From contig NCGX01000005.1 in NCBI GenBank assembly GCA_002256995.1, forward strand, positions 21,775 to 85,774: a stretch of DNA of 64,000 nucleotides, in the 5' to 3' direction. The translations under genes and the position numbers were made by a program. Source of the DNA: Hydrogenophilales bacterium 16-64-40. GTDB taxonomy: Bacteria; Pseudomonadota; Gammaproteobacteria; Burkholderiales; Thiobacillaceae. The notes beneath the pieces were generated by a model. It did no database searches and was not told the origin of the DNA. It saw only the letters and a program-made list of their open reading frames with translations. Of the stretch, positions 1 to 8,404 are shown piece by piece; position 1 is the first letter of the stretch; each line of letters starts with the position of its first letter.

Positions 1-195
1 ATCTGCAACTTGAACCCGGGTTTGTACTTCCTTAATGCAGGCGTGACGGGTAGTCATCGAGGAGAGGAAACCTTTTTACATCGTGTGCTGGATCTTTGCA
101 TGTTCAGGGTTATGCCGATCTCTGACAATACAACCACTGGAATAATTGACTTCGGCTGTGTGGCCGAAATTGAGCTTGAGAATAACTCCTTATAG
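1..195 (+). CDS. C-terminal end of a Wzt-like O-antigen ABC transporter ATPase (partial)
   Basis: The frame is open from the left edge and stops at TAG 193-195, so only the last 64 codons are present. The visible residues include GLYFLNAGVTG and FLHRVLDLCMFRV, which resemble the C-terminal beta-sandwich of Wzt-type ATPases that recognises the end-modified polysaccharide before export. No nucleotide-binding motif is in view. The position directly ahead of a fused sulfotransferase/glycosyltransferase gene and a nucleotide-sugar cassette supports an O-antigen export role. The family call rests on a short C-terminal pattern and is inferred; an unrelated carbohydrate-binding tail is possible. Confidence 0.5.
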   Translation: MCNLNPGLYFLNAGVTGSHRGEETFLHRVLDLCMFRVMPISDNTTTGIIDFGCVAEIELENNSL

Positions 196-209
196 AAATT
201 CGCAAAAAA

Positions 210-3200
210 ATGAATTTTGAAAACAAGAAACGCGTCATCGTTGTTCTCGGCATGCATCGAAGTGGCACCAGCGCGATAACACGTGGGCTGCAAGCACTCG
301 GCGTAGATTTGGGCAGTAGTCTTTTGCCTCCGGTGCAAGATGATAATGAAAAAGGATATTATGAAGATGTTGAGTTCAACCGGCTCAATATAGACATATT
401 GAATGCATTGGGTAGGGACTGGTATTCATTATCACCCATCCCTGACGCAGCATTCAACCAAGAGATACTTGCGCCATTTATGCTGCGTGCTATTGAGATG
501 ATGCGCGCCAAGATAGGTGATCGACCATTTGGGTTGAAAGACCCTCGATTTGGGCGGTTATTGCCATTTTGGCGGCCAATATTTGATCACTTAGGTTTAA
601 CGCCATCGTATTTGATTGCCATTCGCCATCCCATAAGCGTGGCTAAATCATTGGCTTCGGGAAAAAGAGGTGAAATAAAAGACGAGAAAAGTTACTACCT
701 TTGGCTAGAGCATGTTCTTGATGCCTATTTAGGGACGTACGGTGTTGATAGAGTGGTTGTGGACTTTGATTTGTTAATGGCTGATCCGCAGCTTCAGCTG
801 GCACGAATAGCAAAGGCTTTGAATTTTCAATTTTCCCCCGACTCATCCGCGATAAAGGAATATATCGGCGAATTTTTGGATGCGAAGCTGAGACATACTC
901 AATTCGAATTGGAAGATTTGCATATTGATCCCGCGGTACCTGTTGATGTTATTGATGCATATGAGGCGACGATGCGCCTCGCACGGGATGAACTCGATAT
1001 AGATGCACCTGAGGCTTCAGACATATTCGGCCAACTCAGTTCTAGATTGCAGTCGATGCGCCCAGCGCTTAATTACATGACGTTCCTAGAGCGGGCCGTA
1101 GCCGACCGTGACGGGCAGATCGACAGCCTCACCCAAGCCGTAGCCGAGCGTGACGGGCAGAACGGCAGCCTCACCCAAGCCGCAGCCGACCGTGACGGGC
1201 AGATCGCTAATCTCAACGAAGCATTAGCCGCGCGTGCGCGTAGAAGTAGTGATCAATTAGCCTCCATGGTCAGCAGGCTTGCACAAGAGGCGTCTGAACG
1301 CGCTGAAGCGATTGCCAGCCTCAACCAGGACGTGACCGAGCGTGACGGGCACATCGCTAGCCTCAGCCAAGCCGTAGCTGACCGTGACGGGCAGATCGGC
1401 AGCCTCAACCAGGCCGTGACCGAGCGTGACGGGCAGATCAGCAGCCTCAACCAGGCGGTGGCCAACCGCGACGGACAGATCACCAGCCTCAACCAGGCGG
1501 TGGCCGACCGCGACGGACAGATCACCAGCCTCAACCAGGCCGTTGAACATTTTTTGGCTTCAACCTCTTGGCGTGTAACTCGCCCATTGAGGGTAGCTAA
1601 ATCCTTCTTTACAAGAAACGCCGATTCTATGAATGCTCAGGAACCCTATTCAAAATATTTTGATGCCGCTTGGTATTTAAAAATGAATCCGGATGTCGCA
1701 ATGAGCTGCATGGATCCATATGAGCATTATGTGGCCTTTGGAAAAGCAGAAGGTCGCCAGCCAGCACCGGATGCCCTCTGGCTACGCAACATCAAAAAAT
1801 TACAGCTCATTCGTGCACTCCTACCCATCGCGCTAAGACATGGCGGGGGAGTCAGGCTAACCATCAGAAAAGTCTTGGCGGTGTTAAGGCGGGAAGGGTG
1901 GCGCGGCCTAAGGAACAGGGCAATTTATCATTACACGCAATTTGTTAACGCCAAAACTCCAAGTCAGGCATATGCATGCTATATCGAGGCCATGGAGCCC
2001 AAAGAGGCCGAGCTGGAGCGAATGAAGGATATCCAAATCTCTTTTAGCTACCGTCCGAGGTTTTCTATTGCGGTACCCGTTTATAACGTGGAAGAGAAAT
2101 GGCTGCGGCGGTTCATCGAATCGGTGCAATCACAAATTTATCCAGACTGGGAACTCTGCATCGCCGACGATTGCTCCACTGCGCCGCATATTCGCCCCCT
2201 ACTAATTAATTTCGCAGCTTCTGACCCTCGTATCAAGCTTGTTTTTCGGGAGATAAACGGACATATCTCGGCAGCAACCAATTCTGCCATTGATCTGGCA
2301 ACCGGCGATTTCATGTGTCTTATGGATAACGACGATGAGATCGCGCCGCACGCGCTGTACGAATTTGCGCATATGCTTAATCAAGATGCGCAAATCGATA
2401 TGATCTACAGCGACGAGGACAAAATAGACCTACATGGCAATCGCTACGAGCCTTTCTTCAAGCCGGACTGGTCGCCGGAGACGCTGGAGGGGTGCATGTA
2501 TACAGCTCATTTTGCCTGTTACCGGATGAGTATCGTCCGCGAATTGGGCGGGTTCCGTACTGGCTATGACGGTGCGCAGGACTATGATTTTGTTTTGCGC
2601 TTTAGCGAACGCGCAAAAAAAATTGTTCACGTTCCCAAGATACTGTACCACTGGCGGGCAATTCCTGGATCAACCGCAGCGACAATGGACGCCAAGGACT
2701 ACGTATTAGATGCAGCTGTACGTGCGCTGACAGACAGGGCAAATAGAATGAGTGGCGGTGGCGAGGTCAACCTTGGACGTTATTCTGGAAGTTTTGATGT
2801 GCGATACGCCATTAACGGTTCACCCCTCGTGTCGATCATCATTCCGTCTGCCGGGCGGCTTGCTAAAGTGCGTGGAGAATCAATTGATCTCTTGGTTAAC
2901 GTCATTAGAACCATCTATGAGAAAAACACCTACCAAAACTTTGAAATCATAGTCGTAGATAATGGCGACCTCAGACAAGAAACCATTGAAAAATTGTCTT
3001 TATACCGTTGCAAGTTTGTGCATTTCAAGGGTGAATTTAATATCGCGGAAAAAATGAACATGGGCGCAAAAGAGGCTCTGGGAGAGTATCTCTTGTTCAT
3101 GAACGATGACATCGAGGCGATTGCAGATGACTGGCTGGAGTGCATGCTGCAGTTAGCCCAAAGGCCCGACATTGGTGTGGTTGGGGCCAAGCTGTATTTT

Positions 3201-3683
3201 GAGAACGACAAACTCCAGCATGTTGGGATAGCTTTCTGGGATGGCTTGCCTGACCATATTGGTAGGGAGATGCCTGGCACACATCCAGGACATTTTTTCA
3301 GTTCGTGCGCAAATCGGAATTATTTAGCGGTTACTGGTGCGGTGATGATGTCGAGGAGGAGCGTGTTCGTAGAGGTTGGGGGATTTGATGAACGGTTGGC
3401 AATTAATTATAACGATATTGACTATTGCCTGAAGGTTTTTCAAAGTGGGCGGCGTGTGGTTTTTGCAGCTGGTGCCGAGTTATACCATTTCGAAAGCGTG
3501 TCACGCGAACGGACTGTAGCAGATGACGAAATCAAACTATTCCAAGAAAAATGGATGGACTTGGTTACCAAGGATCCATATTATGGACCTTATTTCGATA
3601 ATCACCCCCCCAATTTTTTGTTGCGTAACGATTGGTTGTCTGTAACCACTGTTGATCCGCTGGAGTCTATTGTTCTTTCCTAA
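210..3683 (+). CDS. Sulfotransferase / coiled-coil / tandem GT2 glycosyltransferase fusion
   Basis: This 1157-residue multidomain protein probably assembles and modifies a surface glycan on the cytoplasmic side. Residues 8-25 carry a PAPS-type P-loop (MHRSGTS) and near residue 140 lies RHPISVAKS, the second nucleotide-binding segment of sulfotransferases. Residues about 296-443 are a coiled coil made of 14-residue repeats, followed by the STSWRVTRPLR motif often found in large polysaccharide glycosyltransferases. Two GT2 domains follow: one from about residue 614 (VPVYNVE, DNDDE, YSDEDK) and one from about 870 (IIIPSAGR, MNDDIE). The ATG at 210 has only a weak ribosome-binding site. The gene begins 14 bases after the preceding stop, so co-transcription is likely. 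The acceptor and the transferred sugars cannot be read from sequence. Confidence 0.85.
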   Translation: MNFENKKRVIVVLGMHRSGTSAITRGLQALGVDLGSSLLPPVQDDNEKGYYEDVEFNRLNIDILNALGRDWYSLSPIPDAAFNQEILAPFMLRAIEMMRAKIGDRPFGLKDPRFGRLLPFWRPIFDHLGLTPSYLIAIRHPISVAKSLASGKRGEIKDEKSYYLWLEHVLDAYLGTYGVDRVVVDFDLLMADPQLQLARIAKALNFQFSPDSSAIKEYIGEFLDAKLRHTQFELEDLHIDPAVPVDVIDAYEATMRLARDELDIDAPEASDIFGQLSSRLQSMRPALNYMTFLERAVADRDGQIDSLTQAVAERDGQNGSLTQAAADRDGQIANLNEALAARARRSSDQLASMVSRLAQEASERAEAIASLNQDVTERDGHIASLSQAVADRDGQIGSLNQAVTERDGQISSLNQAVANRDGQITSLNQAVADRDGQITSLNQAVEHFLASTSWRVTRPLRVAKSFFTRNADSMNAQEPYSKYFDAAWYLKMNPDVAMSCMDPYEHYVAFGKAEGRQPAPDALWLRNIKKLQLIRALLPIALRHGGGVRLTIRKVLAVLRREGWRGLRNRAIYHYTQFVNAKTPSQAYACYIEAMEPKEAELERMKDIQISFSYRPRFSIAVPVYNVEEKWLRRFIESVQSQIYPDWELCIADDCSTAPHIRPLLINFAASDPRIKLVFREINGHISAATNSAIDLATGDFMCLMDNDDEIAPHALYEFAHMLNQDAQIDMIYSDEDKIDLHGNRYEPFFKPDWSPETLEGCMYTAHFACYRMSIVRELGGFRTGYDGAQDYDFVLRFSERAKKIVHVPKILYHWRAIPGSTAATMDAKDYVLDAAVRALTDRANRMSGGGEVNLGRYSGSFDVRYAINGSPLVSIIIPSAGRLAKVRGESIDLLVNVIRTIYEKNTYQNFEIIVVDNGDLRQETIEKLSLYRCKFVHFKGEFNIAEKMNMGAKEALGEYLLFMNDDIEAIADDWLECMLQLAQRPDIGVVGAKLYFENDKLQHVGIAFWDGLPDHIGREMPGTHPGHFFSSCANRNYLAVTGAVMMSRRSVFVEVGGFDERLAINYNDIDYCLKVFQSGRRVVFAAGAELYHFESVSRERTVADDEIKLFQEKWMDLVTKDPYYGPYFDNHPPNFLLRNDWLSVTTVDPLESIVLS
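1095..1538 (+). repeat. In-frame 42-bp tandem repeats encoding 14-residue coiled-coil units
   Basis: Eight 42-base units encode variants of AVADRDGQIxSLNQ. Three are contiguous (1095-1220) and five more run from 1329 to 1538, separated by about 108 bases of non-repeat coiled coil. The last two units differ by a single base (AAC versus GAC codon), pointing to recent duplication. Each unit is two heptads, so copy-number change alters the spacer length between the sulfotransferase and the GT2 domains without breaking the frame. Confidence 0.9.
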
Positions 3684-3712
3684 AACGTAGATTATTTATG
3701 GAGTAATAAAGT

Positions 3713-4480
3713 GTGAAAGCTGTAATTCTGGCTGGCGGGCTAGGTACGCGAATAAGCGATGCATCAAATACTCGTCCAAAACCAATGATCGAGATTGGTG
3801 GAAAGCCGATTCTGTGGCACATCATGAAGATTTATTCTTCGCATGGTGTAAATGATTTTGTAATCTGCTGCGGATACAAGGGCTACGTCATAAAGGAGTA
3901 TTTCGCCAATTATTTTCTGCATATGTCGGATGTCACATTTGACATGAAGCATAACAAGATGGAGGTTCATCAAAATAGTGCTGAGCCGTGGCGAGTGACA
4001 CTGGTGGATACCGGTGAGCAGACGATGACCGGCGGTCGGCTGAGGCGAGTGCGCGACCACATCGGAGATGATGATTTTTGCTTTACATATGGAGATGGCG
4101 TTGGGGACGTGGATATTTCATCTCTTGTCGACTTCCATAAACAAGAGGGTCGCCTTGCCACACTTACCGCTACCCAGCCGCCGGGGCGATTCGGAGCCAT
4201 CAATCTAGATGGATATCGCATCGATAGTTTTCAAGAAAAACCCCAGGGAGACGGAGCTTGGATTAACGGCGGGTTTTTCGTCCTTAATCCAAAAGTCATT
4301 GATTACATCAACGATGACCGCACGGTTTGGGAGCGTGAGCCGATGGAGCGTCTGGCTCGTGATAGACAGATGAGCGCATGGCTTCATCGAGGCTTCTGGC
4401 AGCCCATGGACACGCTGCGCGACAAAAATCATCTCGAAGAACTGTGGTCGTCGGGTAACGCACCTTGGAAGAGTTGGTGA
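3713..4480 (+). CDS. rfbF: Glucose-1-phosphate cytidylyltransferase
   Basis: This 255-residue enzyme makes CDP-glucose from CTP and glucose 1-phosphate, the entry step to CDP-deoxysugars. The N-terminus has the nucleotidyltransferase signature [20 protein letters not shown] with the GGLGTR loop and the catalytic K in RPKPM, then [21 protein letters not shown] supplies metal-binding acidic residues. The length matches the RfbF/DdhA family. The start is GTG at 3713, with GGAG at 3700-3703 at proper spacing. Its stop overlaps the next ATG by one base (TGATG), so it is the first gene of a translationally coupled five-gene cassette. Confidence 0.93.
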   Translation: MKAVILAGGLGTRISDASNTRPKPMIEIGGKPILWHIMKIYSSHGVNDFVICCGYKGYVIKEYFANYFLHMSDVTFDMKHNKMEVHQNSAEPWRVTLVDTGEQTMTGGRLRRVRDHIGDDDFCFTYGDGVGDVDISSLVDFHKQEGRLATLTATQPPGRFGAINLDGYRIDSFQEKPQGDGAWINGGFFVLNPKVIDYINDDRTVWEREPMERLARDRQMSAWLHRGFWQPMDTLRDKNHLEELWSSGNAPWKSW

Positions 4481-5565
4481 TGATGTTCAGTAATGTCTAT
4501 AAAAATCGCAGAATTTTGGTGACCGGGCATACTGGTTTCAAGGGAAGTTGGTTGGTGCTTTGGTTGCAAATGTTGGGCGCAAAAGTGACGGGTATTTCGC
4601 TGCCTCCCGAGACTTCACCTAATCATTGGGACATGCTGGGGCTTGATGTCGAGTCGTTCCACATTGACATCCGGGACGAAGATTTGGTTCGGCGGAAAAT
4701 TGTGGAACTCAAGCCAGAGATGGTCTTTCATATGGCAGCACAGCCTTTGGTCCGCCGCTCCTACCGGAAACCCCTGGAAACCTGGGCCACGAATGTGATG
4801 GGCACAGCGAATGTGCTCGATGCTTGCCGGCAGGTTGAAGAATTGGCTGCGATTGTCGTTGTCACCACCGACAAGTGTTATGAGAACAAGGAATGGGTTT
4901 GGGGGTATCGAGAGATTGATCCCTTGGGGGGGTATGACCCTTACAGTGCTTCCAAGGCCGGTAGTGAACTGGTCGCGGCCAGCTATCGCCGCTCCTTTTT
5001 TAACACGCCCTCCAGTCCGCTGCTGGCGTCTGCGCGCGCAGGCAATGTGATCGGTGGTGGGGATTGGTCTGAAGATCGACTGATTCCGGATCTGGTTCGT
5101 TCTGTAGAGGCCGGAAAGTTCCTGGAAATACGTTCACCCAATGCGACGCGGCCATGGCAGCATGTGTTGGAGTGCCTTTCCGGTTACCTCATGCTTGGAC
5201 AGCAACTGTTGGAAGGAAACAAACCTTGTGCAGATGCCTGGAACTTCGGCCCCGATAGAGAAGGAAATCGCCAGGTAAAGCAGGTACTAGCCGCATTGAA
5301 GGTAGATTGGCCTGCTATGGAATGGCAATGTAGCGATACACCCCAACCACACGAGGCCCAATTGCTGCACCTGGACAGCGGCAAAGCGCGGGAAAAACTG
5401 CTTTGGCGTCCGGTATGGACTTTTGATGAAGGGGTTACAGCAACGGCCGAATGGTATCGGGCATGGTTGGATCGGGGCGAGGTGGTTAGTCTTAACCAAC
5501 TACAGAGCTATATCAAACTTGCCAAGGATCGTGGCCTTTCCTGGGCAGGAGATGCACTCCCATGA
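4480..5565 (+). CDS. rfbG: CDP-glucose 4,6-dehydratase
   Basis: This short-chain dehydrogenase of about 361 residues converts CDP-glucose to CDP-4-dehydro-6-deoxyglucose using bound NAD. The Rossmann motif is GHTGFKGSW near the N-terminus. TTDKCYENKEW is typical of the family and YSASKAGSE gives the YxxxK catalytic pair. I chose ATG 4480, which overlaps the rfbF stop as TGATG and has GGAAGAG about seven bases upstream; a TTG at 4465 is also in frame but would overlap rfbF by 16 bases. The stop overlaps the next start (ATGA). Confidence 0.93.
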   Translation: MMFSNVYKNRRILVTGHTGFKGSWLVLWLQMLGAKVTGISLPPETSPNHWDMLGLDVESFHIDIRDEDLVRRKIVELKPEMVFHMAAQPLVRRSYRKPLETWATNVMGTANVLDACRQVEELAAIVVVTTDKCYENKEWVWGYREIDPLGGYDPYSASKAGSELVAASYRRSFFNTPSSPLLASARAGNVIGGGDWSEDRLIPDLVRSVEAGKFLEIRSPNATRPWQHVLECLSGYLMLGQQLLEGNKPCADAWNFGPDREGNRQVKQVLAALKVDWPAMEWQCSDTPQPHEAQLLHLDSGKAREKLLWRPVWTFDEGVTATAEWYRAWLDRGEVVSLNQLQSYIKLAKDRGLSWAGDALP

Positions 5566-6113
5566 ATCTGGTTGAGACCATTATCCCCGGGGTATGGGTT
5601 ATAGAGAGTACGGCTTTTCAGGATAATCGTGGGGCATTCTCCAGGCTGTTTTGTTCACGGGATTTACAAGCAATTGTTGGCCCGAGGACGATTGTCCAGA
5701 TTAATCACTCAAAGACTCATGGCGTTGGTGCAGTCAGGGGACTTCACTTCCAAAATCCACCGTATTCGGAAATGAAAATAGTCCGCTGCCTCAAAGGCCG
5801 TGTTTTCGACGTGGCAGTTGATCTGCGTCAAGGCTCGCCGACCTTCCTGAAATGGACTGCCGTTGAACTAACACCAGAAAACCGATTTGCTTTTGTAATA
5901 CCCGAGGGATGTGCCCACGGGTTTCAGGTGTTGGAAGAGGACAGCGAATTACTGTACCTGCACACGGCGTTTTATACACCAGATGCTGAAGGTGCGGTGC
6001 GGTTTGACGATCCAAGAATTGACGTGAATTGGCCGCTAGCACCAACAGACCTCTCTGCAAGAGACCTAAGCCACCCACATCTAAAAGAAGATTTCAAAGG
6101 GATTGTTTTATGA
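5562..6113 (+). CDS. RfbC-family NDP-4-dehydro-6-deoxyhexose epimerase
   Basis: This 183-residue cupin belongs to the dTDP-4-dehydrorhamnose 3,5-epimerase family. Visible landmarks are FQDNRGAFSRLF, the active-site segment VRGLHFQNPP with its catalytic His, VFDVAVDLRQGSPTF and IPEGCAHGFQVL. In this cassette the substrate is more probably the CDP-4-dehydro sugar made by the preceding dehydratase than a dTDP sugar, and the enzyme may epimerise at C3, C5 or both; this is inference from context. It overlaps the rfbG end by four bases and the next gene by four (ATGA). Confidence 0.85.
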   Translation: MNLVETIIPGVWVIESTAFQDNRGAFSRLFCSRDLQAIVGPRTIVQINHSKTHGVGAVRGLHFQNPPYSEMKIVRCLKGRVFDVAVDLRQGSPTFLKWTAVELTPENRFAFVIPEGCAHGFQVLEEDSELLYLHTAFYTPDAEGAVRFDDPRIDVNWPLAPTDLSARDLSHPHLKEDFKGIVL

Positions 6114-7336
6114 AATGTCGTCATTGCCACACTGAGTTGGAACATGTTTTTCTTGATCTTGGCTATGCTCCACCTTCGAACGCCTACCTTTCCAAGGAGG
6201 CGTTGCGAGCACCTGAGACAACTTTTCCTCTGAAGTTATATGTATGCGATCACTGTTGGCTAGTGCAAACTGAGGATTACACAGAGGCGGATGAACTGTT
6301 CTCCGGAGATTACGCTTATTTCTCATCTACCTCGCAGAGCTGGTTGCAGCACGCGGCCCGTTACGTGGAAGAGATTACAAAACGCCTGGGGCTATCCAAG
6401 GTTAGCTTTGTCATCGAAGTGGCATCTAATGACGGGTATCTGCTTAAAAACTTCGTGGCTGCAGGTATCCCCTGTCTTGGGGTGGAACCAACGGACAGTA
6501 CAGCGGACGCGTCTGAAAAAATTGGTGTGCCAGTGTTGCGTGAGTTCTTTGGTGTGGCAACGGCCACAGCCTTGGCTGATGGTGGAAAACGTGCTGATCT
6601 GATTTGTGGCAACAACGTCTACGCACATGTCCCAGACATCAACGATTTTACGCAGGGCCTTCGCATCGCGTTGAAGGAAGGGGGTACCATTAACCTGGAA
6701 TTTCCCCATCTGATGCGTCTAATTGAGCAGAACCAGTTTGACACTGTCTATCACGAGCACTTCTCCTATCTTTCGCTAACTTCTGTTTCCCGTATTTTTG
6801 CTCAAGCAGGATTGCGGGTGTTTGACGTAGAAGAGTTGCCTACCCATGGCGGCAGTCTTCGCATCTATGGGTGCCATAACAGTGATCCAATGGCCACAAA
6901 ACCCGTTGTGTTAGCCATGCTCGAAAGAGAAAAAACATTTGGGCTGCAAGATATGAGTGTGTACCAAGGGTTTCAGCAGAAAGCAGATAAAGTCAAAAAC
7001 GACTTCCTTGCTTTTCTGATTGAGCAAAAGCGTGCTGGTAAATCTGTCGCGGCTTATGGTGCTGCAGCCAAGGGAAATACCCTGATGAACTATGCCGGCA
7101 TTAAACACGATCTGATCGATTTCATTTGTGACGCGGCGCCTTCAAAACAGGGCAAGTTCATGCCCGGCAGCCACATCCCAATTCTTCCTCCTACAGAACT
7201 CGCCAAGCGTAAACCGGACTTGGTGATTATCCTGCCGTGGAATATTGCTGACGAGGTAATCCAGCAACAGCAACAAGTACTTTCATGGGGAGGAAAATTT
7301 GTGATTGCGGTGCCCGAGTTGAAGGTTCTTGCATGA
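6110..7336 (+). CDS. Nucleotide-sugar C-methyltransferase (SAM-dependent)
   Basis: This 408-residue protein has the three-part architecture of NDP-hexose C-methyltransferases. An N-terminal zinc-binding segment (MKCRHCH, later CDHCW) is followed by a class I SAM domain (VIEVASNDGYLLKNF, then GVEPT), and a C-terminal Rossmann-like domain contains YGAAAKGNTLMNYAG. The family transfers a methyl group to a carbon, usually C3, of 4-keto-6-deoxysugar nucleotides. ATG 6110 overlaps the preceding stop. Its place between an epimerase and a reductase supports production of a C-methyl-branched CDP-6-deoxyhexose. The exact carbon methylated is not visible from sequence. Confidence 0.87.
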   Translation: MKCRHCHTELEHVFLDLGYAPPSNAYLSKEALRAPETTFPLKLYVCDHCWLVQTEDYTEADELFSGDYAYFSSTSQSWLQHAARYVEEITKRLGLSKVSFVIEVASNDGYLLKNFVAAGIPCLGVEPTDSTADASEKIGVPVLREFFGVATATALADGGKRADLICGNNVYAHVPDINDFTQGLRIALKEGGTINLEFPHLMRLIEQNQFDTVYHEHFSYLSLTSVSRIFAQAGLRVFDVEELPTHGGSLRIYGCHNSDPMATKPVVLAMLEREKTFGLQDMSVYQGFQQKADKVKNDFLAFLIEQKRAGKSVAAYGAAAKGNTLMNYAGIKHDLIDFICDAAPSKQGKFMPGSHIPILPPTELAKRKPDLVIILPWNIADEVIQQQQQVLSWGGKFVIAVPELKVLA

Positions 7337-8187
7337 GGGTGATGGTTACGGGTGCCACGGGTTTCGTGGGGCAGCATGTGGTTAACGAGTTGCTTGCGCG
7401 TGGACATTCTGTTGTCGCAATTGCTCGCGATATCAAACGGGCTCTAGAGATGCCATGGTTTGATCGTGTTGAGTTCATCCAATGTGATTTGCACGAAAGC
7501 TTTAAGCCCTTGTTTCAGCCTGAGTGCCTGCCCAACGCAATCGTGCATCTCGCATGGCCAGGTCTTCCGAATTATCGAGATTTTTTTCACATTAGCAAAA
7601 ACTTGCCTGCCGACCTGGCTTTCTTAGAAGCTGCTGTTAAGTCAGGGGTGCCTCAATTATTAGTTGCAGGCACATGTCTTGAGTATGGTATGCAATATGG
7701 CCCATTAACCGAGGAGATGGAAACCCGCCCTGCGACGCCATACGGCTTTGCTAAAGACGCCTTGCGTAAGGCGCTTCAATTGCTGCAAAAAGAGAGGCCG
7801 TTTGCATTGCAGTGGATGCGTCTTTTTTATATGTATGGCGAAGGACAAAATAAAAATAGCCTTCTTGCACAGTTAGACCGCGCAATTGATGAGGGGCAGC
7901 CAGTCTTTAATATGTCTATGGGTACCCAACTGCGCGATTATTTGCCAATTCAAGATGTCGCTAAGAATTTTGCTATCGTGCTCGAGAATCCAGACTGTCA
8001 AGGGGTGATCAACTGTTGCAGTGGAATGCCTGTGTCAGTACTTGATCTTGTCCAGCAGCGATGCCGAGAAAAAGAGAGTGACATACGGATTAATAGAGGA
8101 CATTACCCTTATCCAGACTACGAGCCTCTGGCTTTTTGGGGGAAGTCTGCTAAGTTGGGCACCCTCAGGTCAACGTTCGAGACTTAA
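7333..8187 (+). CDS. NAD-dependent epimerase/dehydratase, probable 4-ketoreductase of the CDP-sugar cassette
   Basis: This 284-residue extended SDR has an N-terminal Rossmann motif (MVTGATGFVGQHV), then AGTCLEYG and YGFAKDALRK, which gives a YxxxK pair. As the last of five overlapping genes, its natural role is stereospecific reduction of the C4 ketone to finish the activated sugar, although C2 or C4 epimerisation cannot be excluded. ATG 7333 overlaps the methyltransferase stop (ATGA). Confidence 0.8.
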   Translation: MRVMVTGATGFVGQHVVNELLARGHSVVAIARDIKRALEMPWFDRVEFIQCDLHESFKPLFQPECLPNAIVHLAWPGLPNYRDFFHISKNLPADLAFLEAAVKSGVPQLLVAGTCLEYGMQYGPLTEEMETRPATPYGFAKDALRKALQLLQKERPFALQWMRLFYMYGEGQNKNSLLAQLDRAIDEGQPVFNMSMGTQLRDYLPIQDVAKNFAIVLENPDCQGVINCCSGMPVSVLDLVQQRCREKESDIRINRGHYPYPDYEPLAFWGKSAKLGTLRSTFET

Positions 8188-8224
8188 GAAAGGTCTGGAT
8201 AAGTTGTGAGCGATTTTTATCATT

Positions 8225-8398
8225 ATGTCCGACACGAAGCTTGAACAAACGAATGCGAATAAGATACGAACGATGAAGCTGCTAGGCATCAACTTCCTCC
8301 AGTACTGGTTCAACCAGCGTGTTACTAGTCCCATTTCAGGATTCAGTGAGCGGTTTCATAGTGCAGATGCTTCTCAACCAGAAACAGTAATCTGGTAA
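8225..8398 (+). pseudogene. Possible transposase fragment (57-codon frame)
   Basis: A short frame, ATG 8225 to TAA 8396-8398, sits in the 217-base gap between the CDP-sugar cassette and the next glycosyltransferase. Its central stretch LLGINFLQYWFN resembles the N-terminal region of IS5-type transposases (a pattern like RIHFLQxWFN). The remainder does not match anything I recognise, and there is no ribosome-binding site of note. No terminal inverted repeats are visible. It may be a decayed insertion-sequence remnant or a chance frame. Confidence 0.28.
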
Positions 8399-8404
8399 TG
8401 GCCG

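Noticed and set aside
1095-1538. CRISPR-like array
   Set aside because: The units are contiguous, in frame and protein-coding with no spacers.
1253-1550. Long minus-strand frames opposite the coiled-coil repeats
   Set aside because: They are mirror readings of the 42-base repeats and have no start signals; the plus-strand fusion gene explains the region.
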